DNA of 35,249 nucleotides from a bacterium (GTDB lineage: Bacteria; CSSED10-310; JAFGSJ01): the NCBI GenBank assembly GCA_016934675.1, contig JAFGSJ010000087.1, positions 1-35,249 on the forward strand. Direction: 5' to 3'. Shown piece after piece: positions 16,415-25,573 of this stretch (the first letter of the stretch is position 1; each line of letters begins with the position of its first letter). Under the pieces are notes generated by a model. The model was not told the DNA's origin. It made no database searches and saw only the letters and a list, made by a program, of their open reading frames with translations. Both the position numbers and the translations under genes were made by a program.

Positions 16415-17395
16415 ATGAGACAGCTAACATTCGAGGTCCACAGCGAGGATCGGGGTGAGCGGCTCGATCTGTATCTCATGTCAGTCCTCGAAGATCATGA
16501 TCTGACCCGCTCGTTTATTCAACGTCTGATCAAGGACCAGAAGATCAGGGTTAATGGAGGCAGCCAAAAGGCAAGCTATCGTTTAAAGGACAATGATCGG
16601 CTCGACATCGAGCTGCCTGAACCGGATCGGGGCCCGATTGTCTTAAAACCGGAACCGATTGCCCTGAATATCCTGTATGAGGATGAGGCCATCATCGTCT
16701 TGAACAAGGCCATGGGCATGACTGTCCATCCCGGAGCCGGTTGCTGCGAGGGGACACTGGTCAATGCCCTGCTCCATCATACCCGGCTTTTGTCAAGTAT
16801 CAACGGTCCCCTGCGACCCGGTATCGTCCATCGTCTCGATAGAACAACGTCGGGAGTTATGGTCGTGGCCAGGAATGACCGGGACCATGTCAGGCTTGCC
16901 CGCCAGTTCCAGAAGAAAGTCGCTCATAAGGAGTATCTGGCCATTATCCACGATCATATAGTACCGACCGTGGGCACGATCGATGCCCCAATCGGGCGGG
17001 ACCGGCATAATCGTGTGAAAATGGCCGTGGTCCAGAACGGCGGACGGGAAGCTGTCACGGGTTATAATCTCGAGGAGCGTTTTGCTCATTTCGACTTGGT
17101 CAGGTTGACACCACTTCATGGTCGGACCCATCAACTGCGGGTCCACTTGGCTTCGGTCGGCCATCCCGTCTTGGGCGATACACTCTACGGCAAGAATATC
17201 GCCCAGAGGGTCGCGACCCCTGAATTGACTGCACTGGTCGAAAATCTCAAAAGCCACAACGGCAACGCCCTGCATGCACAGCGTTTGAGTTTCAATCATC
17301 CGGAAACCGGGGCAGCGTTGACTTTCGAGGCAGCCCTGCCCGAGCAGTTCCGATTACTCATGGACCTGCTCAGGCAAAGCACAGCATCAGCCTGA
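16415..17395 (+). CDS. rluD: RluD-family 23S rRNA pseudouridine synthase
   Basis: Isomerises uridines to pseudouridine in 23S rRNA (RluD acts at helix 69 in E. coli; the exact site here is inferred). The 326-residue product has an N-terminal S4 RNA-binding domain (about 14-75, ERLDLYLMSVL...RVNGGSQKASYRLKDNDRL) followed by the catalytic domain. The active-site segment is GIVHRLDRTTSGVMVVAR with Asp142. Later family blocks include VRLTPLHGRTHQLRVHLASVGHPVLGD. It is the last gene of the lspA-lgt-rluD run, an arrangement also common elsewhere. It converges with the alpha-2-macroglobulin gene 56 bases downstream. Confidence 0.93.
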   Translation: MRQLTFEVHSEDRGERLDLYLMSVLEDHDLTRSFIQRLIKDQKIRVNGGSQKASYRLKDNDRLDIELPEPDRGPIVLKPEPIALNILYEDEAIIVLNKAMGMTVHPGAGCCEGTLVNALLHHTRLLSSINGPLRPGIVHRLDRTTSGVMVVARNDRDHVRLARQFQKKVAHKEYLAIIHDHIVPTVGTIDAPIGRDRHNRVKMAVVQNGGREAVTGYNLEERFAHFDLVRLTPLHGRTHQLRVHLASVGHPVLGDTLYGKNIAQRVATPELTALVENLKSHNGNALHAQRLSFNHPETGAALTFEAALPEQFRLLMDLLRQSTASA

Positions 17396-17451
17396 TGCGA
17401 GAGCCCCATCCCCTACCAGCAAACAGGCAGGAAACGTCGCCCTCGAGGGGA

Positions 17452-20400
17452 CTATTCAGCGCGAACACTGCCAGTATTGTCTCGGATACTGATTGCCTGG
17501 CCACTCGAAAAGGCCGCGAATTCGGGAGCATACATGCTCTGCAGGGTCGCAGGATGTATCCTGAATGTCCCGGCCATCGCAGTCCTCAAACGGTACTTGA
17601 AGGTATATTCGCCCTGCGGTAACCATTCGAAGAAGAAATTGGTGCCGCTGTCACGGATTTCCTCATACCAGGAGATGCCCAGATCCCAACGATGACCGCT
17701 GACCTGCTTTTCAGGCTCGAAACCAGCCCCACGCGGATCACGTAGATGAACATATTCCATGGGATGTTTTGCCGAAATGGACAGATGGACTTCGACCTGA
17801 TCGCCGGTCTTCAATTCTATGCCTTCATCAAGCGGGACCAGCACCATTTCCTTGCCCTGGTTCTTCCTGAGATAATACTCCCGTCTCACGGACAGGTAAT
17901 CTCCCCGAGCTTCATCCGGCAGTTTCTCGGTCGAATAATGCCAGGTCACCGAGGCAAACAGATAACCCTTACCCTCCTTTTCGACCGTGGTCCGGGACAT
18001 GGTCTCGGGAACGATATTCTCACCACGGACTATGACCTGATTGTTCGCACCGGTATACTGGTCGGGCTCGAACACGAAAGTGTGGGTCTGAGGACCGAGC
18101 CTGACCGTGGCCTTTTCCTGCACGCCTAAAGCCCCTTGATTTTTCAAGGTCGTTACGAGGGAATAGACAACTTCGGCCGTGGTCCGGGTCGATTTCCACT
18201 GGTTGAATTTCTTGTTGAGCAGCAACCACAGAATCAGTCCATCGATCCGACTATCGTCCGGTTTGACTTCCTGTAGGACCCGCAGAATAAAGGCATGTGA
18301 CTCGATGGTATCATTATACCAGAGCCAGGACCGGTCCTCTCGGGCCCAGAATGTGCCCTGGTCCTCCTTGGTAATGGCACTGTCCATGATACTGTCGAGT
18401 ACAAGCAACGCTTCCTTGTTCCGGTCCATCCTGAACAGGGTCAGGCTCAAATAGCCCTTCATGTACGGATTATGGTCCTGCCAATATCTGAATGAAAAAT
18501 CGAGCATGGTCTCACGCTCCGCACGGGAAAAAGAGCCCTTGAAATACGAATCATCCGGATAGCAGGTCAGAACATAATTGAGGAAGGTGATGAATTCATA
18601 GCCGAAATCTTCGATGAGCATTTTCTTGGCATAGTAATCCTGGTAATAATCGTACAGATACTTCCAGCTCTTGCGGACCATATCCCGTGGGATTTCAACC
18701 TCGAATTCCGCGGCCTTGGCAAAACCATACATCAGATACAGGGTCATATACGGGCTGGGCGGGCCGCCTTCCCACCAGGGAAAGGAACCGTCACGCAACT
18801 GGGCCTTTCGCAACTTGTCCAGGGCCGATTGCATCTGACCACGGGCGATCCGCTCATCCAAAACATTGATCAGGTCTTCGGGCAGATCGTCACCGCCCCG
18901 GGCCTCGACCAGCCAGGGCGTCTCTTCGAGCGACATGGACCGGTTCGGGTCCTCGAGCTGCCACGGCTCGAGTTTGGTCTCACGGCGTGAAAATTTCCGG
19001 GCCATATCGCGAATGACTGGATAGTGGTCATAGAGTGAAGTCACAATCGAGGTGGACAGGAAACGATTGAGCGTCTGTTCGACACATTCATAGGGGTAAT
19101 TGGTCAGATACGGCAAAGCCTTGAGTACGGTGTAGATCAATTGCGAATCCAGGGTGACGACAAACTTGTCATGGACCAGGGTCCGATCGCTGGCTGCTTC
19201 AGCCAGATCAGGCAACTCGAGCACCCGGCTCTCGTTCTCCTTTAAGGTCGCAAACCGTGACTGGACCAGGTGAAATCTGCTGGGCAGCACCGGGAAGGGT
19301 CGCAATTCCCCGTCACTTAAACCACCCGTCGTGGCTATCACTTTGACCGCATAATTACCCAAATGACCAGGGGCATGCAATGACCAGGAAATTGTGTTGG
19401 ATTGTCGGGCTAACGCACTGAATTCATGGGTTTGTCCAGTCAGACCAAAATCAGCACTGCAGTCCTTTTCGGTCAAGGGATCGATCACCTGCAGACTCAC
19501 CTTTCCCTGTAATGTCCGGTCCGAAGCATTATTCACCACCACTTTCAGAAGGGCTTGATCGCCTTCTCGCATGAATCTGGGCAGATAAGGACGGACCATC
19601 AATTCCTTGATCGTGGCCGTCTCTTTCTGCAGCGACATGAATTTCAGATCGCGGGTCAGAGCATGAACATAGACTTTCCAGGCCGTGACCGAGTCGGGCA
19701 CATCAAATTCGATCTGTACCTCACCCTGATCATCGGTCACCAGATGAGGCAGAAAAAACGCCGTTTCACTGAAATCACTCCGCAACTCGATAGGCTGTTC
19801 GGGTGCGGACCCGGACGATGCGTCCCCAACTCCCCCCTCTATGCCACTTTGCTCGGAGAGAGAGGCTTCTTCAGATTTCGGGGCATTAACCTCAGGTAAT
19901 GCCGCTGATTTTAGCATAGACATGTCACGTTTTTCATCCATTTCGGCACCAGTTATAGCATAACCCATGCCTGAAAAACGCCGCCGACCCGGTCCGCCGA
20001 TTCCGTAATCATTCAATTCGATGAACTGCGACGCCTCGATGGATTTGACTGACGGCAGACTATACCATTGCTCATGAAGGATTGATTGGGCCGGTTGATG
20101 GCCAAGATTCGTCTGGATCATGGATAGGTAAAACCGCGACGGATACAATGACCCTAGCGAAGGATAACTGTGACCGGTAAAATAATCGAGACTGCGATCG
20201 TACATGTAAGAAACAATTTCAGCCGCCACTTTCTCGTTGTGCGGTCCCTTTACCGTCACAATCCACTTCTCTTGCTGACCAGGGCGAAGTGTATCGCGAA
20301 AGGTCTTGAAATCTAGCTTCAACTCTTTGTTGTCCCAGGGTACACTGATCGATTGATTGTACTCGTAAAAATGCACATCATGCAAACCAAAGAGCCGGAC

Positions 20401-23400
20401 CGAAAAACCGCCCCGATATCTCTCATCCACAGGAATGGTGATCAGGTGCGAACCCGTCCTCGATGAAAGTAAATCTCGCTTCAAGAGCTTGCCTGATTGA
20501 TAGAGCTCGAAATAAAAATTCTGGTCCGCTAAGCCACTGCCACAATAGAAAGACGCCGTATCACCTACCTGAACAGAGGTCGATTTGGCCAGCAGAAAAA
20601 AGGGTACAGCTAAAGGACCAGCCTGATGACCGACTACAAACTCATACTGGGCCGGACACTCGATCCCCCACTTGTCCCGAGTCACATACTTGATTCGATA
20701 CGCCCCGGCCTCGAGCCCGGGCACAACGACCGAAGCAATTCCATCAGTACCATGCTGCACGTCACTTCGGACCATAACGGGACCATCCGGCCAACTGTAT
20801 AAGGTCTGTTCGAGCGGAACAGTTTCTTCCCAACGTGGTCTCAGGTGATCACCCCCAATGCTTTTCCTGCCTTCCGGCACAGCTAAAGGTATTTCGGACG
20901 GGAGTTGCACCTGTTCAGGCTGCACCAAACGGACCACACTGTAACTGCCCTGACCTGGCTGAGCGACCCCGTTCATGTTCAGACGCATCAAAGTGACCTG
21001 CCCTTGTTCGCCATTCTCCAGAAAATTCTGAGACAGGCTGATACGTGTCTCAATTCCCCGAAAGCCAATCCTGTAAATCGATTGGGCCTCACGTGTCTCA
21101 CCACCGTCATCCGTCACGGACACATGGACCTTGAAATAATAGGAAAGACTTTCCTGACCCGGAATGTCGGGATCAGCCGTAGGCGTAAATGTAATTGCAA
21201 AAGAACCATCCTCTTTGAGCGCGGCTTTCCCGGCTGTTAGCTCGACCACACGAGCACTGGACCGATACGCATTATAATACCACCAATACCAGCGTGGCAG
21301 GACTGGTTCACGTGTAACCCGATACGTTACCGATCCTTGAGTGACCGGCAGACCGAAATAGTAATTGGCTGTGCCGGTGACTCGAGCATCCTTGTTCATC
21401 TGAAATTCGTCTTTGGCAGGTTCGAGGGTGACTTCAAAAGTCGGACGTTTATACTCTTCGACCCTGATCATGGCTGAACCTGGCTGGCGGCCATAATTGG
21501 CCATGAGTCTATAGTTGCCCAGGATGCGTCCTTTGGGGATACTAAAGGAACCCGAGGCGGTGCCGAATGAGTTACTGGTAAGTGTTTTCGATTCAATTTC
21601 CTGGCCGTTGGGATCCAGGAATTGGACGATCACGCTTTGAGATGGGACACTACCAAATTCTGCACTGGATTGATTTCCCTGAAACAGGACAATTTTAAAA
21701 TGAATGGTTTGGAGTGGACGATAAATGCTTCGATCGGTGAAAATGAATGTTCCCGAACGATCTTCCTGTTTGTACTGTTGATAGGCGTACAGATAGCGGG
21801 GATTGAAGCTGATCGAGTCGCCGTGTTCAGCGACGATGAACAGGTTCCGATTGCGTTTATCGACGTTATAGAGGACCAGACAATAGCCATTCTGATCAGT
21901 CCGGTAACTTTTCAGCAGTGAAGCGCCCTTGTTATAATCATAACTATAGAGGCGGACAGTAGCGGCAGGAATACCCTTACCGGTTTTACCGTCGAGGACC
22001 CAGGTTTCCCAAGTGTCACTACTGCTCTCGAGTACGGTCATCAGGGGGGTGAGCAGGAGCATGGTTGCGTCGATTTTATTCTCATTTGTGGAGAAATCCT
22101 TACGCGCTGAGGCTGCAAAGACATAATAGCCGATCCCTAAACCGTCCGGGGTGAAATAGGTTTGGTGTTGCTGATAATCCCCGGGATTGTCCAGAGTCAG
22201 TTCCCATTGTCGTATGGGTTGAGTTTCGTGGACTACGGCCCGGACTTCATTCCAATTGAAATGTCCGGGGTAGTTGCCCTTGCGTTGGATCCAATCGTAA
22301 AAATCGACTTTATATGCTCTGAGAAACAAGCGTTCCATATTCGTGTGTCGAATGAGGATGGAGCGTTGGTCCGGGCAGTCCATGGTCATAGTTTCGAGGG
22401 AGAAGGCAGGTGCCTCGATCGATTTATAGAGCCGATGGCACTGCATGCCTCCAAATGAATCGGGATAGCGTTCATATCCATTCAAGGCAATTTGCCTGGC
22501 TCGGATAAGGTCGTCGGTCGATTGGACCAGCCGGGCGTATTCATACTGCCCCATAGCCCACCAGGGAAACGAAACATAATCATCTAACATCTTTTCCAAG
22601 TGATTGATGAAAAGTCGGGTCTGATCGGTCCTGTTGAAAGAAGCCGACAAGCGTCTGATACGTTCGAGTTGCGTTTCGAGCGCAGCTTCGGCCTGGTCCC
22701 GGCTCTGATGAAAAAAATACAGATCATCGAGAATGGCGACTAGACGTTGCAGGGGGTGAGTGTCAGGATTAATGATGAGGGCGTCCCGTTGAGCGGCCCT
22801 TTGCTCAGGAGCGCTTAACAGCTCAGTGAATGAAAGCATGTATTTGTCGTGGTCCTGTCCGGGTTTCCAGGTGACCGTATTGGCCAGCATGGCCACCCAT
22901 TGATAAGCCCCGAAATCTCGAAGAGTGTCTCTGATACCCTTGGGAAACGTACTCGGCACGATCAGATCATGGTAGTCCTTGACCTTGACCTGATCCAAGG
23001 CTTCCCGCTGTTGCCAGGCCTTGGCATAAGCCCGATTAGCGGCTTCGAATATCTGATGGGCCGTCCATTTTTTCAGATCGATCTCACTACTCGAGCTGAC
23101 TTGCTCGCGTTGGTTGATTTCCCAGGAATAGGCATAATAATAGGTCATAAGTGTTTTGGCGTAGTACAGTTGCAGCACGGAGTTATGGACAGGATCAGAC
23201 GGCCATTCCGCCTCTTTCAGGTCTCGGACGGCTGTTTCGTAGCCATGCAGGGCCATCTCAAGACGGACTTTGCGAACAAGAAAATGGGTCCAAAACTTGG
23301 CCTGATTATCGGTCTTTGCCTTTTGGATGACTTGGTCGACCAAGTCGAGTGCCGCCTGGAATTTCTGCTGCTCCTCCAATTGTTTGAGCTGACTGAGTTC

Positions 23401-23565
23401 TTGCTCAAAAGATGATTTCATGGCTGGATCTCCTTGGACGGTGTTCTTACTTCCGGGAATGAACAGCATCACGACTAAAAGGACCAGGGTAATAACCGGT
23501 CCGATGAGAAAGGGAGCCCGGATTGGATGACGCTTTTTGTTTTGATAGCAACTATCCTGGTGCAT
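17452..23565 (-). CDS. Membrane-anchored bacterial alpha-2-macroglobulin with CVEQ thioester
   Basis: A 2037-residue bacterial alpha-2-macroglobulin. Such proteins trap attacking proteases by covalent linkage in the periplasm. A single membrane segment at residues 17-37 follows a basic N-terminus, with no lipobox; the family member in E. coli is instead a lipoprotein. About 550 residues of helical, TPR-like sequence come first. Macroglobulin domains then begin (FTDRSIYRPLQTIHFK near residue 605), followed by VPDSVTAWKVYVHAL near 1284 and VRPYLPRFMREGDQ. The thioester motif CVEQ has its cysteine at residue 1494, so covalent trapping looks possible. AAGGAGGT sits just upstream of the ATG. The usual partner gene for penicillin-binding protein 1C is not nearby. 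Confidence 0.92.
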   Translation of the reverse strand: MHQDSCYQNKKRHPIRAPFLIGPVITLVLLVVMLFIPGSKNTVQGDPAMKSSFEQELSQLKQLEEQQKFQAALDLVDQVIQKAKTDNQAKFWTHFLVRKVRLEMALHGYETAVRDLKEAEWPSDPVHNSVLQLYYAKTLMTYYYAYSWEINQREQVSSSSEIDLKKWTAHQIFEAANRAYAKAWQQREALDQVKVKDYHDLIVPSTFPKGIRDTLRDFGAYQWVAMLANTVTWKPGQDHDKYMLSFTELLSAPEQRAAQRDALIINPDTHPLQRLVAILDDLYFFHQSRDQAEAALETQLERIRRLSASFNRTDQTRLFINHLEKMLDDYVSFPWWAMGQYEYARLVQSTDDLIRARQIALNGYERYPDSFGGMQCHRLYKSIEAPAFSLETMTMDCPDQRSILIRHTNMERLFLRAYKVDFYDWIQRKGNYPGHFNWNEVRAVVHETQPIRQWELTLDNPGDYQQHQTYFTPDGLGIGYYVFAASARKDFSTNENKIDATMLLLTPLMTVLESSSDTWETWVLDGKTGKGIPAATVRLYSYDYNKGASLLKSYRTDQNGYCLVLYNVDKRNRNLFIVAEHGDSISFNPRYLYAYQQYKQEDRSGTFIFTDRSIYRPLQTIHFKIVLFQGNQSSAEFGSVPSQSVIVQFLDPNGQEIESKTLTSNSFGTASGSFSIPKGRILGNYRLMANYGRQPGSAMIRVEEYKRPTFEVTLEPAKDEFQMNKDARVTGTANYYFGLPVTQGSVTYRVTREPVLPRWYWWYYNAYRSSARVVELTAGKAALKEDGSFAITFTPTADPDIPGQESLSYYFKVHVSVTDDGGETREAQSIYRIGFRGIETRISLSQNFLENGEQGQVTLMRLNMNGVAQPGQGSYSVVRLVQPEQVQLPSEIPLAVPEGRKSIGGDHLRPRWEETVPLEQTLYSWPDGPVMVRSDVQHGTDGIASVVVPGLEAGAYRIKYVTRDKWGIECPAQYEFVVGHQAGPLAVPFFLLAKSTSVQVGDTASFYCGSGLADQNFYFELYQSGKLLKRDLLSSRTGSHLITIPVDERYRGGFSVRLFGLHDVHFYEYNQSISVPWDNKELKLDFKTFRDTLRPGQQEKWIVTVKGPHNEKVAAEIVSYMYDRSLDYFTGHSYPSLGSLYPSRFYLSMIQTNLGHQPAQSILHEQWYSLPSVKSIEASQFIELNDYGIGGPGRRRFSGMGYAITGAEMDEKRDMSMLKSAALPEVNAPKSEEASLSEQSGIEGGVGDASSGSAPEQPIELRSDFSETAFFLPHLVTDDQGEVQIEFDVPDSVTAWKVYVHALTRDLKFMSLQKETATIKELMVRPYLPRFMREGDQALLKVVVNNASDRTLQGKVSLQVIDPLTEKDCSADFGLTGQTHEFSALARQSNTISWSLHAPGHLGNYAVKVIATTGGLSDGELRPFPVLPSRFHLVQSRFATLKENESRVLELPDLAEAASDRTLVHDKFVVTLDSQLIYTVLKALPYLTNYPYECVEQTLNRFLSTSIVTSLYDHYPVIRDMARKFSRRETKLEPWQLEDPNRSMSLEETPWLVEARGGDDLPEDLINVLDERIARGQMQSALDKLRKAQLRDGSFPWWEGGPPSPYMTLYLMYGFAKAAEFEVEIPRDMVRKSWKYLYDYYQDYYAKKMLIEDFGYEFITFLNYVLTCYPDDSYFKGSFSRAERETMLDFSFRYWQDHNPYMKGYLSLTLFRMDRNKEALLVLDSIMDSAITKEDQGTFWAREDRSWLWYNDTIESHAFILRVLQEVKPDDSRIDGLILWLLLNKKFNQWKSTRTTAEVVYSLVTTLKNQGALGVQEKATVRLGPQTHTFVFEPDQYTGANNQVIVRGENIVPETMSRTTVEKEGKGYLFASVTWHYSTEKLPDEARGDYLSVRREYYLRKNQGKEMVLVPLDEGIELKTGDQVEVHLSISAKHPMEYVHLRDPRGAGFEPEKQVSGHRWDLGISWYEEIRDSGTNFFFEWLPQGEYTFKYRLRTAMAGTFRIHPATLQSMYAPEFAAFSSGQAISIRDNTGSVRAE

Positions 23566-23621
23566 TTCCTACCTCCTTCGGGATCGCTTTTTTTTTGACA
23601 ATAGAACACATACGGGGCATC

Positions 23622-23650
23622 TTTATACGCTTTTGACACACGGTTGTCCC
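23622..23650 (-). promoter_or_regulatory. Candidate promoter for the alpha-2-macroglobulin gene
   Basis: On the minus strand GGGACA (23650-23645) and TATAAA (23627-23622) are separated by 17 bases, about 60 bases upstream of the start codon. It would let this gene be expressed apart from the ABC importer genes upstream. Confidence 0.4.
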
Positions 23651-23680
23651 AAAAGTTCCCTCAGAATGGAAATTACCATG

Positions 23681-23693
23681 TATACAATGTATA
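23681..23693. promoter_or_regulatory. Palindromic operator-like site
   Basis: TATACAATGTATA is a perfect 6-1-6 inverted repeat in the 143-base gap between the importer ATPase gene and the macroglobulin gene. It lies about 30 bases upstream of the proposed -35 element, a position suited to an activator. The regulator is unknown. Confidence 0.35.
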
Positions 23694-23708
23694 AGCAACT
23701 CATACTCT

Positions 23709-24542
23709 TTAACTGTCGGGCGTTGCGCTAGCTGGCTTTGACAGTGTTGTGCGAGGATACTTGACTTTGGGTGTGGGGCAGGTGATCACTATGTAGCCGT
23801 TTATTTTTTCGGTATTGAGGGGGATTTGGTAGAGTTGGGTCAAGTTAGCCGAGGTCATGACCTGGTCGACCGGCCCAACCGCAAGGATTTCTCCGTTTCC
23901 GATCAGGACAACTTTCCGGGCAAAACCCAGGACCAGGTTCGGATCATGCATGGAGGCCACGATGGTCTTGCCGTGTTCGAGTGCGTAATCACACAGGATA
24001 TTGAGCATCAACCAGGAATTCTTAATGTCCAGGTGGACTGTGGGTTCATCGAGCAGGAGCATATCGGATGATTGGGTGAAAGCCCGGGCCAAACGCACGA
24101 TCTGTTTTTCCCCGCCGGACAAGCTGGTATAGGGACGATTGCCTAAATGATCGAAACCGATCAGTCGCAGAATTTCCCAGGCTTTTTCATAGTCGGTCCG
24201 GGCCGGTTTATCGAAAACATTCAGAAAAGGGGTCCGGCCCATGACGACCATATCGATCACCTGATAGGGGAAGCTGTTGATTTCATCCTGGGAAACAAAG
24301 GCGAAGGTGCGGGCCCTTTCCTGAAGACTGAATGTATGCAGGTCACGTCCGTCGATCCGGATCGTGCCTGAAGAAGGCTTCAAAAAGCCGTTGAGACAAT
24401 GCATGAATGTGCTTTTACCGCTGCCGTTAGGCCCCATCAGGAAACAGATATCACCCCTGTGGATCTCGAGTTTGAGCCCTTTCAAGACCGGCGTCCGCTC
24501 ATAACTGAACCAGAGATCATGCACTGATATTATAGGTTCCAT
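23709..24542 (-). CDS. ABC importer ATP-binding protein (FecE/BtuD type)
   Basis: Cytoplasmic ATPase of a type II importer for iron chelates, heme or corrinoids. From the ATG at 24542 it has 277 residues. Walker A GPNGSGKS is at 37-44, the signature is LSGGEKQ, and Walker B is DMLLLDEPTVHLD followed by the usual HD-type H-loop (ASMHDPNLVL). This start has AGAGGA upstream and matches the family N-terminus (MEPIISVHDLWFSYE); a longer frame reaches 24761 but overlaps the permease gene deeply and is not family-like. It overlaps the permease gene by 13 bases, indicating translational coupling. Confidence 0.93.
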   Translation of the reverse strand: MEPIISVHDLWFSYERTPVLKGLKLEIHRGDICFLMGPNGSGKSTFMHCLNGFLKPSSGTIRIDGRDLHTFSLQERARTFAFVSQDEINSFPYQVIDMVVMGRTPFLNVFDKPARTDYEKAWEILRLIGFDHLGNRPYTSLSGGEKQIVRLARAFTQSSDMLLLDEPTVHLDIKNSWLMLNILCDYALEHGKTIVASMHDPNLVLGFARKVVLIGNGEILAVGPVDQVMTSANLTQLYQIPLNTEKINGYIVITCPTPKVKYPRTTLSKPASATPDS

Positions 24543-25573
24543 CCGGTCCTCTTGGCCGTCACCAGAAAGTAGGCAAACATGGGGGCTCCGAGAAAGGCCG
24601 TTATTATCCCGATCGGGATTTCCGACGGGGTCAGGGTGCGGGCACAATTGTCCATGAGCAGTAGAAAAAGCGCCCCGAGAACAAAGGAAAAAGGTATCAT
24701 CCGTCCATGATGCGGTCCGATCAGCAATCTGCTTAAATGGGGAATGACCAAGCCGATCCAACCGACGGCCCCACAGACCGAAACTGAAGCAGCCACGACC
24801 AGAGTGGCCATGGCAATGAAGACCAGCCGGATCAATTCGACCCGCATGCCCAGTGATCGTGCTTCGAGGTCACCGAGCGAGAGCGGATTGAGTTTGAAGC
24901 GCAGGGCGAACATAACCGCTACGCCACATAATATCATGGGCAAAGACCAGTTAACCTGGTCCCATGAGGTCCTCTGAAAACCGCCCATAATCCAGAAAAC
25001 GATTGACGGTAATTGTTGATAGGGGTCCGACAGATATTTTAATATGGACAAGCCTGCTCCGAAGAACGATGAAACAATAATTCCGGATAAGACGAGCATG
25101 AGCAGGGGTGAGGTCTTACCCAATCTCGAAATGAGATATGCCGCGGCTACAGCCACAATCCCGAAAATGAATGCGGCCAGGCGTATCGTGATCTCGCTTC
25201 CCGAAGGAAGCAATATTCCCAATGCTGCTCCAAACGATGCCCCGGTCGTCACACCCAGAATGTCAGGCGAGACCAGCGGGTTTTTGAAGATGCCCTGATA
25301 CACACCGCCGGCCATAGCCAGGGCCCCGCCGGTAAAGAAGACCATGAGAATGCGGGGTAAGCGAATATGGACGAAGATGGCATACTCGGTCGAGGAAACC
25401 AGCTCGGTAGTCGGGAATCCGAAGAGCTTCATCAGTATCTGAACAATTGACTCGAGGCCGAGATGATAGCGTCCGATAAAAAATGAGGCTAGAGTGACTA
25501 GTAACAAAGCGAGTGAAACCAGATAGGGCAAGAGGATTCTCGAACCGTTAGCATTGTTTGGTTCAGACTTCAA
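24530..25573 (-). CDS. ABC importer permease (FecCD/BtuC family)
   Basis: Membrane channel of the importer, 347 residues with about ten helices. Family marks include RLPRILMVFFTGGALAMAGGVYQGIFKNPLVSPDILGVTTGASFGAALG and GAVGWIGLVIPHLSRLLIGPHH. It starts at TTG, overlapping the binding protein's stop codon by four bases (TTGA). The three importer genes thus form one tightly coupled unit. The family includes cobalamin, heme and siderophore importers; sequence alone does not tell which substrate is moved here. Gene context favours a corrinoid. Confidence 0.93.
   Translation of the reverse strand: MKSEPNNANGSRILLPYLVSLALLLVTLASFFIGRYHLGLESIVQILMKLFGFPTTELVSSTEYAIFVHIRLPRILMVFFTGGALAMAGGVYQGIFKNPLVSPDILGVTTGASFGAALGILLPSGSEITIRLAAFIFGIVAVAAAYLISRLGKTSPLLMLVLSGIIVSSFFGAGLSILKYLSDPYQQLPSIVFWIMGGFQRTSWDQVNWSLPMILCGVAVMFALRFKLNPLSLGDLEARSLGMRVELIRLVFIAMATLVVAASVSVCGAVGWIGLVIPHLSRLLIGPHHGRMIPFSFVLGALFLLLMDNCARTLTPSEIPIGIITAFLGAPMFAYFLVTAKRTGWNL

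Noticed and set aside
17436..17452. Terminator between rluD and the macroglobulin gene
   Set aside because: A short bulged hairpin around CCCTCGAGGG exists but has no T-run on either strand.
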